From Paramecium pentaurelia (Eukaryota; Ciliophora; Oligohymenophorea; Peniculida; Parameciidae), in assembly GCA_905183005.1 (NCBI GenBank), contig CAJJDO010000121.1, positions 248,001 through 312,000 on the forward strand: a stretch of DNA of 64,000 nt, in the 5' to 3' direction. Made by a program: the position numbers and the translations under genes. Every line of letters begins with the position of its first letter. The first letter of the stretch is position 1. The notes under the pieces are model-generated. The model was not told where the DNA came from. It searched no databases and saw only the letters and a program-made list of their open reading frames with translations. Below are positions 48,000 through 60,308 of the stretch, piece by piece.

Positions 48000-49562
48000 T
48001 CATTAATCTTCGACATTTCTCTTCTTTTCTTTCAGTCTTTTATATTCATTTATAATTAATGGAATAAGAAACATTCCTGCAATTATAGCATTCAATCCAC
48101 AATACAAAAATATTTTCTTTTCCAATTGTGGAACAATAAGTTAATTAAGAGCAGCAAATGTAGCACCATATCCCATAACAACAGATGTAACTGTTGCAGT
48201 TGATTTCTTATTACCTAAGAGAATTTAATATAAATTTAACCTTTCAATTCTTTCATATTACTTAGTTCAATTACAATAGCTCCAGAAATATTGTTATATA
48301 CTCCTCCAATCAATAAACCAGTTAGAAACACTAAAATATAATATAAATAGTCTGAATTATGACTCTTAATTTTTTGCAATTGATCGATACAAATCATCAC
48401 AACTGTACCTATCCAAAGAATGGGTACTATAAGAATTGCTCTAATATTCCAATAAACTCCAGCATAACTATATAGAAAATATAGAAATACCAAATTAGAA
48501 TACCTCCTGGGATTGTTCCCCATTCTATCATCTAAGTTATAAGTGAGACATGTTTCAAATGTTAATCATTTAAATAATTAGGAAGCCAAAATGCTAATAT
48601 ATAAAATACTGCTTTGATGCATCCAAAAGCAAAAGCATAGAGTGCCACATTGGGTAATTTCCATGCAGAAAACATATTAATACTGTCTTTCTTAGGTTTT
48701 TTAGGTTATAATTGTGGTTCTCCTATTGTATTTCTAGCTACTGTTAAAAGGGATTGATCGATATTGCTTTTTGAAATATCTAAATCTTAATTAGATACTA
48801 CTGAACCAGTTCTTGATCCTGCTCTACTCAAATATTCTGCATGTGCCTATTTATAAACAAGTGATTTTGTATGAGGATTTCGAAATGATGCAATATATTC
48901 TTTAGCTGAATCAGTTGGAATAGTAAAAATATTTATGATTGACATTAATATAACTCCAATAGCAGCAACATAGATAGGAGATATGACTCTAAAATTAAAT
49001 TATTCTATAAGTATTTATGCAAATAAATCCCCAAAAATATTTCCTATATTTGTACATGCTGTAAAATATCCCATAACAATAACTTTTTTTGGTTTGCTTT
49101 ACCAATTATTCATTATGGCCATTAAACCTGGCCAAACTGGAGCTTATGCCAATCCATTTAATATCATTAACATCAAAACTAACCATCTATTATGTCTTTC
49201 AACTTCAAACAATACTGCAATCAATAATTAAATAATTCCAGTCATAAAAGTACCAATTAACATGAATCTTTTAGGTCCTATTCTGTCTCCTATTTACCCT
49301 AAGCTTTGATGAATGAGATTAATTACAATAACATTGATGATCCGTATGTAAATAGAAATGCAAAGTTAACGTCAGCCAAATAATTCTTATCAAAATCATC
49401 TATTTTTTAATCGTCATATTAATGATCCTCTTTAGATGTCAATATTCCAGTAGTGTAACTCCAAGTAGAACGACATGAGTGTAACATAGCATATTGAAGA
49501 AAGCAACAAAGAAACACATATATTCGTTTAGCTTTTAGTCCTGGCACTTGAGAATTGAACAT
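48000..49562 (-). CDS. Major-facilitator sugar-phosphate/organophosphate transporter (SLC37-like)
   Basis: About 500 residues, twelve predicted helices in two halves. Starts MFNSQVPGLKAKRIYVFLCC. 'MLHSCRSTWSY' resembles the helix 1 substrate region (conserved Arg) of the GlpT/SLC37 group. 'GQIGDRIGPKRFMLIG' is the MFS loop 2-3 signature, reached after a 23 nt intron. 'LNGLAQAPVWPGLMAIMNNW' and 'MGYFTACTNIGNIFGDLF' are typical of SLC37. A charged loop joins the halves. The C-terminus 'LIINEYKRLKEKKRNVED' is cytosolic. It probably exchanges sugar phosphates or glycerol-3-phosphate for phosphate in the ER or plasma membrane. Confidence 0.87.
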
Positions 49563-49601
49563 TATTTTAAAATTAAATGTATAAAGATCATACATACGAT
49601 A

Positions 49602-50501
49602 TCATTTTCTTAATGAATTTTCAACTCTATTGCATGTTTGATCTATCAAATTAATCAGACTCTCTTCTGTTGCTTCTCTTTCATTCTTTTCACTAGTTAA
49701 TTCGCTATTTAAATAATGATTCATTTCATCTAACATTCTAAACATTTAAGTTTATGCTTATTCTCTCTATTTCTTTTCAGTTGTTAAAATCTCTTACAAT
49801 TTTAAAATAGAATCACCTAATCTCTTTATTGTATTTTGATTTTATTATTCTCTATTATAATTTAATTAATATTTATACCTTTATCTTCTCTCCTCTTCTA
49901 CTTCTTCTTATAATTACAAAATACGATCTCCTATCTCTTAAGCATTCTTCTCTTCTGTTTCTTCTCTATATTTCTTCTATCTTGCCAAATCCAATTTTAA
50001 GCTATAAACCTTATCATCTGTATTCTTAATTATTTTTCCTTCAAAATCTTTTCTATTTATTTTTTCTGATTATAATTCTTTATTCAAAAATCCTTCTAAT
50101 CCCTTTAAATCTTTTGATCTTAATTTCTCATCTCCAGCCTAATTCTTAAACAATTAATACTTCTCTAATAATTTTCTCATTTTATGCACCCTCCTCAACC
50201 TTTTATAATTATTCTTTCAACAACTTGAACTTAGAATCATCTCCTTAAGCTTATTTAGTTGCTCTATCTTCTAAGATTTTAATCTTGCTTTCAAAAGTCT
50301 CTTTTTTAAACTTAATGATTAACAATAAACTCTTACAGCTTGATCTTCATCAATCTAATGTTAGAGATTGGAGAGTTTTTCTGATAATTGTGATATTTTT
50401 GCTCTGCTTGGTGAAAGAGCTCTATCACCTCCATATGGTTGTACATTTGATACATTAACATTCGAACGTGATGGTGAATAAAAGATCTTTGATGCAGACA
50501 T
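49602..50501 (-). CDS. SF-assemblin (striated-fibre assemblin)
   Basis: 274 residues after introns of 26, 22 and 27 nt (exact multiple of three). A short Ser/Pro-rich head ('FYSPSRSNVNVSN', 'RALSPSRAKISQL') precedes an almost continuous coiled coil, the standard SF-assemblin layout ('LSEKLSNLQHQIDEDQA', 'ESKIKILEDRATKQAQGDD', 'KRLGDSILKLQEILTTEKK', 'MLDEMNHYLNSELTSEK'). Length matches the family (about 270-300). SF-assemblins build non-actin striated rootlet fibres at basal bodies; in Paramecium they form the kinetodesmal fibre. SP sites in the head are typical phospho-sites controlling assembly. Divergent, with 91 bp to the next gene. Confidence 0.93.
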
Positions 50502-50592
50502 TAATAATTAACAATAAAAATTATTTCTAAATATTTTTATTTCTTTAATCATTTATAAATCAATCTAACAAATCTCATAATTATTTATTATT

Positions 50593-51896
50593 ATGAATTT
50601 TTATTCAGAATTAAAGCATAACATGAGATTGGCAAAAGCTGATCAAGAATACAAAAAAAGATCAAATGAAACTTTAACAAAAGCTTTAGAAGAAAATAAA
50701 TTTGCTTGTGTTTGTCTTAAAGCTGAAAAATTTGAATTAGCATTAAAACATTTTGAAACTTCATTTTAGACAATTCAAGAACAATTAGAAAGTACTATTA
50801 TCATCTAAATTAAGTATAAAGCACAAATATCTTAATGAATATTGGCAATTTTTATGCATAACAAAAGTAACATCAAAAAGCTGTAGAATATTACAAGAGA
50901 GTTGTAAATTAATCCCCATATTTTGATGAATCATAAAAAATACCCATTATTCATTTTTGCTCTAAGATTAATTCATTTGAAGCATTTGTTGATGCACATA
51001 CCAATCTTGCTTGTTTATTAACAAATTTAGATAAACCAGAAGAAGCATATGAATATTGCTTAAAGGCTATTCAACTTTAACCTAATAATTATGAAGCTTA
51101 AATAAATTTTGGAGATTTATTAAGATAACTTGGAAGATAGAAAGAAGCAATTGATCATACTTGGAAATAAATTGTCTAAATTAGTGATTAAGGATATTAA
51201 GAGCCTAAAAAAATAGATGTAAAATCAATTCCTATTGAATAAAATGACTTAGTTAATGTTATTTGTATGAAATGGGGAACCAAATATGGACCAGATTATG
51301 TTAATAAATTATATAATGGTTTTAAAAGACATTGTACTAGATAATTTAACTTTATTTGTGTTACAGATGATCCAAAAGATTTATAAAATGGAATAATTAC
51401 AAAAGAATTAAAAAAGGGTTGGACTGGTTGGTGGGGTAAAGCAACTTTGTTTATGGATTATTATGAGTATCCTCCTGGTAAATTATTTTTTATTGATCTT
51501 GATATGATAATAACTGGAAATGTTGATGAGATTATGGATTATAAGGGAGCATTTGGAATATTAAAAACAGATGAAATTGCATGTGAAAAATAAAATAAAA
51601 ATGGATATAACAGTAGTATAGTTATTTGGAATAACAGAGAAGTTTTTAAAAGAATTTTCACAGAATTAGATTCTAATTGGAAAAATATATAAAAATTTAT
51701 AGTGAGATTTGATTTCTGGTTAGAGATGATTGTAGAAAATGCAGATTTCTTATAAGATATATACCCAACATAAATATCTGATTTTGTATTTGAATGTAAA
51801 GAATAAGTACCTTAAAATACAAGAATTGTTACATTTCCAAGAATGCCAAAACCTGATTCATATCCAGCAGAATGGATAAAAGAAAAATGGATATGA
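50593..51896 (+). CDS. TPR-domain protein fused to a glycosyltransferase-like domain
   Basis: 426 residues after one 23 nt intron (exact multiple of three). Residues ~1-190 carry tetratricopeptide helices: 'LEENKFACVCLKAEKFELAL', 'NIGNFYAQQKQHQKAVEYYK', 'HTNLACLLTNLDKPEEAYEY', 'INFGDLLRQLGRQKEAIDH'. From ~215 a GT-A-like domain follows: 'VICMKWGTKYGPDYVNKLY', 'FNFICVTDDPKDLQNGI', 'GWWGKATLFM' and a D-x-D metal motif in 'LFFIDLDMIITGNVDEIM'. It ends 'TFPRMPKPDSYPAEWI'. No signal peptide, so a cytosolic or nucleocytoplasmic enzyme is suggested. TPR plus GT recalls O-GlcNAc transferase in concept, but this GT domain is of the D-x-D type and not OGT. Acceptor unknown. Confidence 0.82.
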
Positions 51897-52094
51897 TAAT
51901 GTTAATTATTTCATTGTAAAATTGATATTAATATTTATCTTAATTTAAAAATTCCAAATATATAATTATTATCTCTATCAATTTGGAATTCAACTCAACT
52001 AACATAGAATTTATCAAATTGTTAAAGGGATTGGATTTTACAATTTAATAATATTTTAAGAATTTTAATATTAAATTAATTACGTGTAATTTTA

Positions 52095-53927
52095 ATGATC
52101 GATTTAGTAAGCATTATAACTACAGGAGGAGTCATTCTATTTTATAAAGTAAGAAGATTCTATATATTATTTAGGCTCTTTGTTAAATAAAAGAAGATGT
52201 ATTGGGTAAAGTCATTGATGGATGTTTACAATAGAAAACATAATTATAATTGGGATCAATGAAAGTTTAATGGGTTGTTTTAAATGAATTAGGATTGATA
52301 TTTATCGTTTCTTATTAAGAAATCTTTTTCATTTAATATATTGATGTATTGTTGAAAATGTTGTAAACTTAATTTAAACAAATTTATAATCCCGCTATTA
52401 AATAGAAAGGAATTTATAAGTAATTAGATAATCTAAAATCATAGATCTATCCCAGAATTTGATTCTGGTTTTGAGGAAGTCATGAAAATGTGGCAATTAT
52501 ATTGTGACAAGAGAAATGAAAAGGAAAAAGAAGGACCAACAAGAACATAAGATTAACAAGAATAATTTTAAACATTTGAACCGAAAGTTGAAACAGGTAA
52601 TACGCCTAATGAAGAATAAAATGATGTTTAATAAAAATTGAGCAAATCTGAAATAATTAAAATGAAGATGTAATAAAAATCAGGTACAAAATCTCCTAAA
52701 GATGGAGCAAAGTCTCCAAAAGATGGAGCAAAATCACCAGTTGATAATAGATCACCAAAATAATCAGTCATTATGAATACGAATGTAACTAAAAAATAGA
52801 TTGAATCTTTGGATTTCACTAATAAAGGTTAAAGTTAACTTTAAACTAATTAAAATGAGAAATATATGACTTAAGAATAAGAAGATGATTTATTAAAATA
52901 ATTTGTTGGTGATGATGATCCTTTATTTGGTTCAGATGATGAAAATCCAAAATAATAAAAAAAATAAGGTTTATTTTCAAAATTGACAGGAAAAATTCAG
53001 AATCTTACAGGAAATAAATAATTAACTGAAGAAGATTTATTACCAGTTTTAGATGATTTCAAAAATGCATTAATGTAGAAAAATGTAGCAGAAGAGATAG
53101 CATAAAAATTGGTTGACTCTATTAAAAGTAATTTATTAGCTACAAAAACAAAGGCATTTCAATCAATACGTACTTCAGTCTAAGAAGCAATGAAATCAAC
53201 ATTAACAAGAATTTTGACACCTAATAGACATATTGATATTATTGCGGAAGCATTAAGATCAAAAGAAAAATAAAAACCTTATGTAATAGTTATTATAGGA
53301 GTTAATGGAGTAGGAAAATCAACCACACTTGCAAAATTAGGATATCTATTCAAAAGTTAAGGCTTCTCATTAATGATAGCCGCTTGTGATAATTTCAGAG
53401 CTGGTGCTGTAGAATAATTAAAAACTCATGGATAATGTTTGGGGATTCCAGTTTATGATAGAGGATATAAAGATGATCCTCCTGAAATTGCTTATTAAGC
53501 CATAAGGGAAGCAACAATAAAAAAAATTGATGTTGTTTTAGTAGATACAGCTGGAAGGATGTAACATAATGAACCATTGATGAGAGCATTATCAAGAATA
53601 GTAACCATGAACAATCCTGATCTTGTATTATTTGTAGGGGAAGCCTTAGTTGGTAACGATGGAGTAGATTAATTGGTTAATTTTAATAAAGCTTTAATTG
53701 TAAATAGTCCTAAGGATAATGTTAGAGAGATTGATGCTATTATTTTGAGTAAATTTGATACTGTTGATGAAAAAGGTAAATGATTTATAATATATTATGT
53801 AGTCGGTGCAGCTTTATCATTAACATCAGCCACAGGCAAACCAATTCTTTTTGTTGGAGTGGGATAGAAATATACACATTTAAAAAAATTAAATGTGAAT
53901 ACTGTTGTGAGAGCATTATTACAATGA
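52095..53927 (+). CDS. Signal recognition particle receptor alpha subunit (SR-alpha)
   Basis: 584 residues after introns of 26, 25 and 27 nt (exact multiple of three). An N-terminal longin-like domain ('NELGLIFIVSYQEIFFIQYI', binds SR-beta) is followed by an acidic/Lys linker with a 'KSPKDGA' repeat at about 52690-52735 and an acidic 'FVGDDDPLFGSDDEN' element. The NG GTPase follows: 'GVNGVGKSTTLAKLGY' (G1), 'AACDNFRAGAVEQL' (FtsY/SR DTFRAGA-type), 'DVVLVDTAGRMQ' (G3), 'LSKFDTVDEK' (G4 region) and 'TGKPILFVGVGQKYTHLKKL'. It docks SRP-bound ribosomes at the ER. DNFRAGA instead of DTFRAGA is a minor variation. Confidence 0.95.
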
Positions 53928-54011
53928 TAAGAATTGAATATATATATAATATCCAAATATAAAAACAAAATTTGAATTCCAAAAAGTAATTAATAATTTT
54001 AACGGAATCAA

Positions 54012-55206
54012 ATGGGTTTAGATGAAACTTGGGTGTTGTCTTGTGGCTTCTTTTCTATCTTAGGACTACTAGGATATTCAATGATTGCTGCTGGAGCGGT
54101 CAGATACAAATCAGTACAATCTGCTATTATAACAATATTATTGGGTGCAATCTTAACAATTATTGCTTTCTTCATTGTAAAATAATCTAATATCTAATTA
54201 GACTGGTTATGCATTTGCATTTGGATTGGATTCAAATAAATTCATAGGTAAATCATTGTTTGCCGCTGCATCATTTGAATCAACACCAAACAAAAATGAT
54301 TATGATAACTTTGTATTCCAAACAATTGCTGCAATTTTTGTTACTTCAATCTTTGCATTTGGAACTTTGGAGAGATCAAGATTCTTTTCGTTCAGTTTTG
54401 GAGTAGTATTTTTATAAGGACTCTTATATCCAATAGTTGTTCATTGGACTTTTGGTAAGGGATGGTTGAGTTTATTTGGATTCTAAGATTTTGGAGGAAG
54501 CTCAGTAATTCATGTATTTGGAGGTGTTACTGCATTGGTGGCATCATTATTATTACATGAACGTAGAGATTAGAATGGAAAAATTCATCCTGGTATCTTC
54601 CCACATCATGCACCATTCTTTATTGGAATAGGTACAATAATACTTGTTGTTGTATAAATCATTTTCCTCTCTGGTTTTAATAGAGGATCAGAAAATTATA
54701 TTAAGGGATTAGTACCTGTCAATACATTTTTGGCAGCTTCATTTGGTGGATTAAGTAGTTATGTTTCATACTATTTGAAAAAAGAAAAAACAAGTTTAAT
54801 AACTATAGCTAGAGGAGCTCTTGCAGGAGTTGTAGCAGTTAGTGCAAGTGCCAATGATATTTAATTATGGGCAGCAGCCTTTATTGGAACATTAGCTGGA
54901 ATCTCATATCTTGTGATATAATTAATAGTTAAAAGATCTCATGTAGATGATCCAGGATAAGCAGTTGGTGCTCATCTTGTACCAGGAGTTCTTGGAACTT
55001 TATTATATGGAATATTATCAAGATCACATGGATTATTTTATGGTTATGGATTAAAACAATTTGGAATATAAATTGTAGGAGTACTTTCCATTGCTGGATG
55101 GGCTCTATTGATTCTAGTAGTATTAGTACCATTAAAAGGTATTGGAATCTTTAAGATTAAACCTGAATAAGAATCTTTAGGAATCGACTAAAGCTATGGT
55201 ATTTGA
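54012..55206 (+). CDS. Ammonium transporter (Amt/Rh family)
   Basis: 389 residues after one 25 nt intron (exact multiple of three). Starts MGLDETWVLSCGFFSILGLL. Amt features: 'AAIFVTSIFAFGTLERSRF', 'YPIVVHWTFGKGWLS', 'DFGGSSVIHVFGGVTALVAS' (first pore His) and 'DDPGQAVGAHLVPGVLGTLL' (second pore His). About eleven membrane helices. Transports NH4+/NH3, likely at the plasma membrane or a vacuole. Only one intron. Confidence 0.94.
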
Positions 55207-55342
55207 ATTATATATATTATTAGCTGGTGGTGAGGCATATGTGTTCAATGACTAAACAGTAGAAACTAAATCCTTATTGAATTCATAAAAGAAATCCATA
55301 TTCCATTGATATATTGAATTATTAGACATAAATATATATAAA

Positions 55343-57531
55343 TCATTTTAAAACAATGTTCCAAATCCCGAAGTCATTTTTACTTTCAACACTTATGATT
55401 AGATTGTATTTATCGAATTCTAAGCATTTTAATAATCTTATCTCAGATGGTGGGTATCTGTATCTATTTTCTACCTAAATTTGTAAAAGTAATTATTACT
55501 TCAAAGTTTTTATTTAATGTAAGAAAATAATCATAAACTGTACTATGCATAAATACAAGGAATTTTTAATTAATTTATATGCAATCTATAAATTCGACTT
55601 CTTTTTCTTCTTTTTCAAATAGGATCAATCTCAAATATTTTTTAATATTCTAAAATTGATTAATTATAAATATATATTACTATTTTTTGAGGTTCAAATG
55701 ATTTCTCATTATTTTTAATCTTCAACATATCCAATATTGTTATAACTCCTTAGTTACTTAATATCATAACTCTATTATTATTAATAACCTTAGATTTTAC
55801 AATAAAATCTTTCCCTTAAACTTATTATTTAATTAAAGTAGTCTTATGATATATGGAATAATTCTATTTGGTTGTTAAAATTAAGAAATCATTAGAAAAT
55901 TCAATACATTTAATAATTTATTATTTAACCTCTATTTTATACATTTCTTACATTTCACCTTCATATATTTTTGAACTATCAAATGAAAATTTCCATACTT
56001 TGATTGTGTCAATTGTTTGAGATGCAAATTCTAATTCATTACTAAATTTTGAATATTCTATTCTTGTTCTGATATAATTTTCATTGATAAATTTCAATTT
56101 TTCAATAGGTTAATTATGAAGATCTCTAAATTCAGTCAATAATTCAATGTCTTTAATATCTTGAAATAGAAATAATTTCACAATATATCCCAAATCAACA
56201 TATTTCTCATTTGTTACTTTGATGTTTCTTCCAACTGTAAGAAACATTCCTGGAGTTTAACATACTTCTACATCTCTTAATTCTTGATGGGGTTTAATTT
56301 AATGTTGATTTATTATAGAAATATCAGTTCCTTCAATTTATATAGTAAATAGATTCAATGTGCCTTCTTTTCCAGATGTCATACATATGTTACCTTATAT
56401 GCTAATGACATCAAGAAGATTTTAATGAATTGAATTAACAACCATAATTCGTTTAAGATCTTATCCAGCATTATCTAATTTAGCTTTTTAGGGAGTGATT
56501 TATGAAATTGTTTACATATTTGAATCACTTCTTGCTGTATGATGCATAAAGTCTAAAGATTTAAGTAATTCTAATTTCCTTTATTTAGGAATTCTAGCAG
56601 TTTTAAGTTTAAATATATTCTAATATTCACTTTCATTTTGTAGAGGTGGTGGTAATGATACATTATGTTTTCTTGAAATATAATTTGGCTATTCAACTTT
56701 TAATTAAAGGTTTTAATCAATTACCATATCTTTAATTTTAAATTATTTTGCAAGCATATTTGTCCTATTCATATTAAAATGTTCATTTTTAACAGAAACT
56801 TTAACTTTTTCCATTTACTATAGAAATTATTTTGCATAATTCTCCACTTAATTACCTAATGGTTCTAAAATTTATTATAAATGAGTTTGAAACAATTCTA
56901 CTAAACCTTGTATCTAAATATAAATTAAAAATCTTTTACTTTCTTTTCATAATAATCTTTTTCTAATTATCCTGTATGCAATCTATATAATAAATTATTT
57001 CCATCTTTTGTTGATATCTTTTACTCAAATGCCTATAAAACACCTTTAATAATCATATGACTACATTCTCGATTACTATAATTCGATAAAGTAATACTTT
57101 AAAACTGCTGAAGAAAAACTCTCTTCTATAATTGAATTCACAAAATCTATAATCATTTTTTTACCTTATTTGATTCCATCAACTAATTGATTTATATATT
57201 TTTAAATCTAATCTTCCAGAATTTTAACATACTAAGCTTACATTTCTTACTTAATATCTTGAGTGTTTGAAACATAAATCTTAGTTTTAGTATTTAAATC
57301 AGCACCATATAATACAACTTCTGGACTATGAATTTATAATTAATATATGTACTATCCTCCTTTTAAAAACTATTCTGCTAAATTCATAAACTGTTATAAA
57401 TCAACTAACCTATGACCTGCATGATCATTGTTTGATTTTATACATTCATCACAAAGAAGTTTTGATGAACATTGATTTTCACAACAGACTTATTTTATGA
57501 AACGTAAATGAAAGTCACAAATTTATTACAT
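55343..57531 (-). CDS. Ciliate zinc-finger / coiled-coil / WD40-like protein
   Basis: The N-terminus carries a B-box-like metal site: C-x2-H ('CDFH'), 'CCENQC', 'CDEC' and H-x2-H ('HAGH'). A coiled-coil middle follows, and the C-terminal ~400 residues look like a beta-propeller ('GNICMTSGKEGTLNLFTIQ', 'LEFASQTIDTIKVWKFSF', 'RVMILSNQGVITILDMLK'). It ends 'NDFGIWNIVLK' after a 25 nt intron. The zinc/coil/propeller order is a common ciliate design with no assigned role. The start was chosen at 57531 because the next upstream ATG runs into TGA. Confidence 0.72.
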
Positions 57532-57896
57532 AAAATTAAATCCTTATTCAAAGTAAAACTAACATAGAATTCAATAAGTTATTGTTAAAGAAGATTTAAC
57601 GAATTAGATACTCTATTTACCTATTTAATTATTGAATATTAATCAAGAAAGATAGTTAAACAATCTTATAGATAAGTCAATGATTTTTGATTCTATTTCT
57701 AAAATTTAACAATATCTAACTAATATTATTATTAGGATATCATATTATTATTGCATATTCATATATTTATATATGAATTATCTCATTTCATACTATTTAA
57801 ATATGATAATTTATCCAATAATTGTGCTAGTTAACATGTCATCTAGATATTTATATGTTTATGTAAATTGATTATGATATTATCATTCTTGTACTC
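57532..57896. other. Intergenic, nothing recognised
   Basis: 365 bp AT-rich spacer between two leftward genes; probably promoter of the zinc/WD40 gene and 3' region of the acyl-CoA-binding protein gene. Confidence 0.4.
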
Positions 57897-58223
57897 TCAT
57901 AAGTTTTTTGCGATATCAGCTGGGGCATTGGCTTTAACGACTTACACATATTCAGCTTTGGCTTATTCCTTTGATTTTCCATTGTTGGAATTCCAAGCAT
58001 CCCATTTTGCTCTTCCCTTTTGATCAAGGATTCCTGGTTTACCTAAAGAGATTATAAGTTTACAAAAATACCAATATTAACATCACCAACTGTTGCTTAC
58101 TTGTATAATCCATAGATCTATAATTTAGTTTGATCATTCAATTTATCAACGAATGATTTAACTTCTTCTGCTGCTAATTCAAACTATTAAATAATGAGAA
58201 AATATGTTTACATTCTCTGCCAT
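57897..58223 (-). CDS. Acyl-CoA-binding protein (ACBP)
   Basis: 89 residues after introns of 28 and 29 nt (exact multiple of three), the standard ACBP size. Four-helix hallmarks: 'FELAAEEVKSF', 'LQIYGLYKQATVGDVNIG', 'KPGILDQKGRAKWDAWN' and 'KSKEQAKAEYVQVV'. The Tyr and Lys residues binding the CoA phosphate (Y-K-Q-A-T and the AKW-x-A-W block) are intact. Cytosolic carrier and buffer of long-chain acyl-CoA. High GC relative to neighbours, typical of a highly expressed ciliate gene. Confidence 0.95.
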
Positions 58224-58330
58224 TTGGATTAAAATAATATATAAAAGATTTATTATTTATACACTTATGAATATGAATAATGAATTATTTTTATCCAAAA
58301 TTCTGGAATAAATTGTTACATAAACATTGA

Positions 58331-59513
58331 TCAATTTTCAATAGCTATCGAACTTCTGATTAATTATCCAATTTTATAAGTATTTTTATCATTGATCATG
58401 ATCTAAAAATCTTAGTCAACAAGATGATCACCATTTAATAATTTATCTCTATAGTATTTTAAATATTAATGATCTTCATTTGTTACTTTTATTTCAGATG
58501 ATTTGAGATATTCTAAGAAATCCATAAATTATTTCATTTAATTGTTGTGTAATTCAATTTTATACTTTAATTTTCTAACCCATCTATATCTAAGTTATTA
58601 TAATTATTTTTTTGTTGGCTAAATACTATCTGGTTTTTCGCTATAAACTGATAGTTTCTATTTAAATTAGCAATTATCTTACAGCTGCCATACTTCGTTC
58701 TCTAGTTTCCTCAGTTTTATAAATTATTTCTTTTACTTTTGCTCTCCTCATATCTAAAATGTAGAAATGATATTAAATTACTTCTTATTTCATTATTCTA
58801 CTCAATAGTTTACTTAAGAGAAGATGATCTATCTCTAACAGTTGGTGATTCAGTTACATTAAGCAATTGAGATTTTATAGTATAACTTGAATTATCTTCA
58901 TTTCTACAAGTTTTAATCTAAGTTTATTTAGTTTGAACAATAGGTGAAAGCAAAGGATATTAATCTCTAGTTGTATCTATGCCACTCAAAAGGGTCTCAA
59001 CTTTCTTTAAAGAGGCTTTAATGCTTTCATGTTTAAGATGAGATTTTTTGATGATGTTATAAAATGTTTTCCTAAAAAGATATTACTTAATAGATAAAGT
59101 ATAGAATTACTTCAACGAAAGGTAAATTATTATCATTATTTTTTTATGGTTCATCTTATAGTATACGGGAACGGTTCAAAAGTTTTTATTGTAATTTAAC
59201 TTTGTTTAACCTATGAAATCATATTTTGATCAATACTCTTTATTTTAAACTTTTACATAATCTATCATCTTGCCTTGATCAAGTGATTGGTTCTTATATT
59301 GTTATTATAACTTATTTTAATTCACATTTTAGTTAAATGATTCTCTACGTGAACTTTATTGATGTATTAGAGTTTCTAAATCTGCCAATTTCTTCAATTT
59401 AAACTTCCTCAATTTGTGTATGGGTTCATCATTGAAAAAGAGAGCTTATATATTAATATCAAATTAATACGATCATCTGAGATATCAATTCTCTTTCTTT
59501 ATTTTAATTACAT
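58331..59513 (-). CDS. Charged coiled-coil protein of unknown function
   Basis: Starts MQLKQRKRIDISDDPLFFND after joining across a 26 nt intron. Reads on as 'KLRKFKLKKLADLETLIHQQ', 'NRSRILQDEPQKNNDN', 'KKVETLLSGIDTTRDQYPLL', 'NMRRAKVKEIIYKTEETRER', 'KYKIELHNNQMKQFMDFLEY' and 'LLNGDHLVDQDFQIMIND', to TGA at 58333-58331. Mostly helical, with a basic N-terminus. At least four introns are supported (26, about 28, 25 nt and others); one junction near 59230 is unresolved. No family recognised; the style suits a ciliary or cytoskeletal component. It starts 107 bp upstream of the ACBP gene on the same strand. Confidence 0.6.
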
Positions 59514-59589
59514 TGAGATGGATTAACTAATAGTAATTGCAGTATTTAAATTCCAATAAGTCATTTCTAAAGTGATATATGACATATGA

Positions 59590-60005
59590 TAATATCATCT
59601 ATTTTTGATTAATAACCAAATTGTTCTAATCTAAGTGGATTTAGATGTATATAAAGAATAACCATTAAAATTGCTTAAAGAAGATGACATTACATCAAAT
59701 TGGAATAGAGATATGATTTGAAAGTCTCTTCTAAGTCAATCTAATTTCATCTAAAGAAACTTGAAAATCACAAATATCTAGATGCTCAACTAATTATTTA
59801 CTTAAATAACAAACAGCTATATCATTACTGGCCAAAGAAAATAAAAAAGAAAAATAAATAGATTAAATTTCAATCAAAAGGTATTTTGTAATAGAAAAAG
59901 TAAATTAGACTTTATTTGAATCCTGAATTGAAGAAGAATAAAATAATTAATATAAGTAATCATAACTTTAAAAATTGTAAAGCTAAGATTTTAAGACTAA
60001 TTTGA
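59590..60005 (+). pseudogene. Possible small gene or remnant, rightward
   Basis: A clean TGA-free tail from about 59690 to 60005 reads 'RYDLKVSSKSIQFHLKKLEN', 'YLNNKQLYHYWPKKIKKKN', 'QIRLYLNPELKKNK'. Upstream blocks ('NNQIVLIQVDLDVYKEQPLK') are in another frame, and every frame carries a TGA between about 59690 and 59725. Without a credible intron this is either a decayed gene or an unsolved model. No family recognised. Confidence 0.3.
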
Positions 60006-60308
60006 AAAGAAGAATACATTAAGTTTAAGAATTTAAAATTATGATATTTAAGGAATATATGTTTATGGATTGTATTAAATAATTGTTATAATATTATTAT
60101 AGAAATTTTAGTAAAGGAACAAGAGTTATATTATAAAAATAAGTTAATAAAATTTTAATTTTGTTCAGAATATTCATAATTTTAATGAATCTAATGATAT
60201 TATATAATTGTCAGGTTTCATAATAAGATAATGTGATTATTTATTTTTAAATTGTATTATGTAATATAAATGAATTAATTTAATAATTAAATAATAAACA
60301 ATTTAAAA

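Noticed and set aside
50593..51896. O-GlcNAc transferase
   Set aside because: The TPR plus transferase layout is similar, but the catalytic part has a D-x-D GT-A-like motif and lacks OGT signatures.
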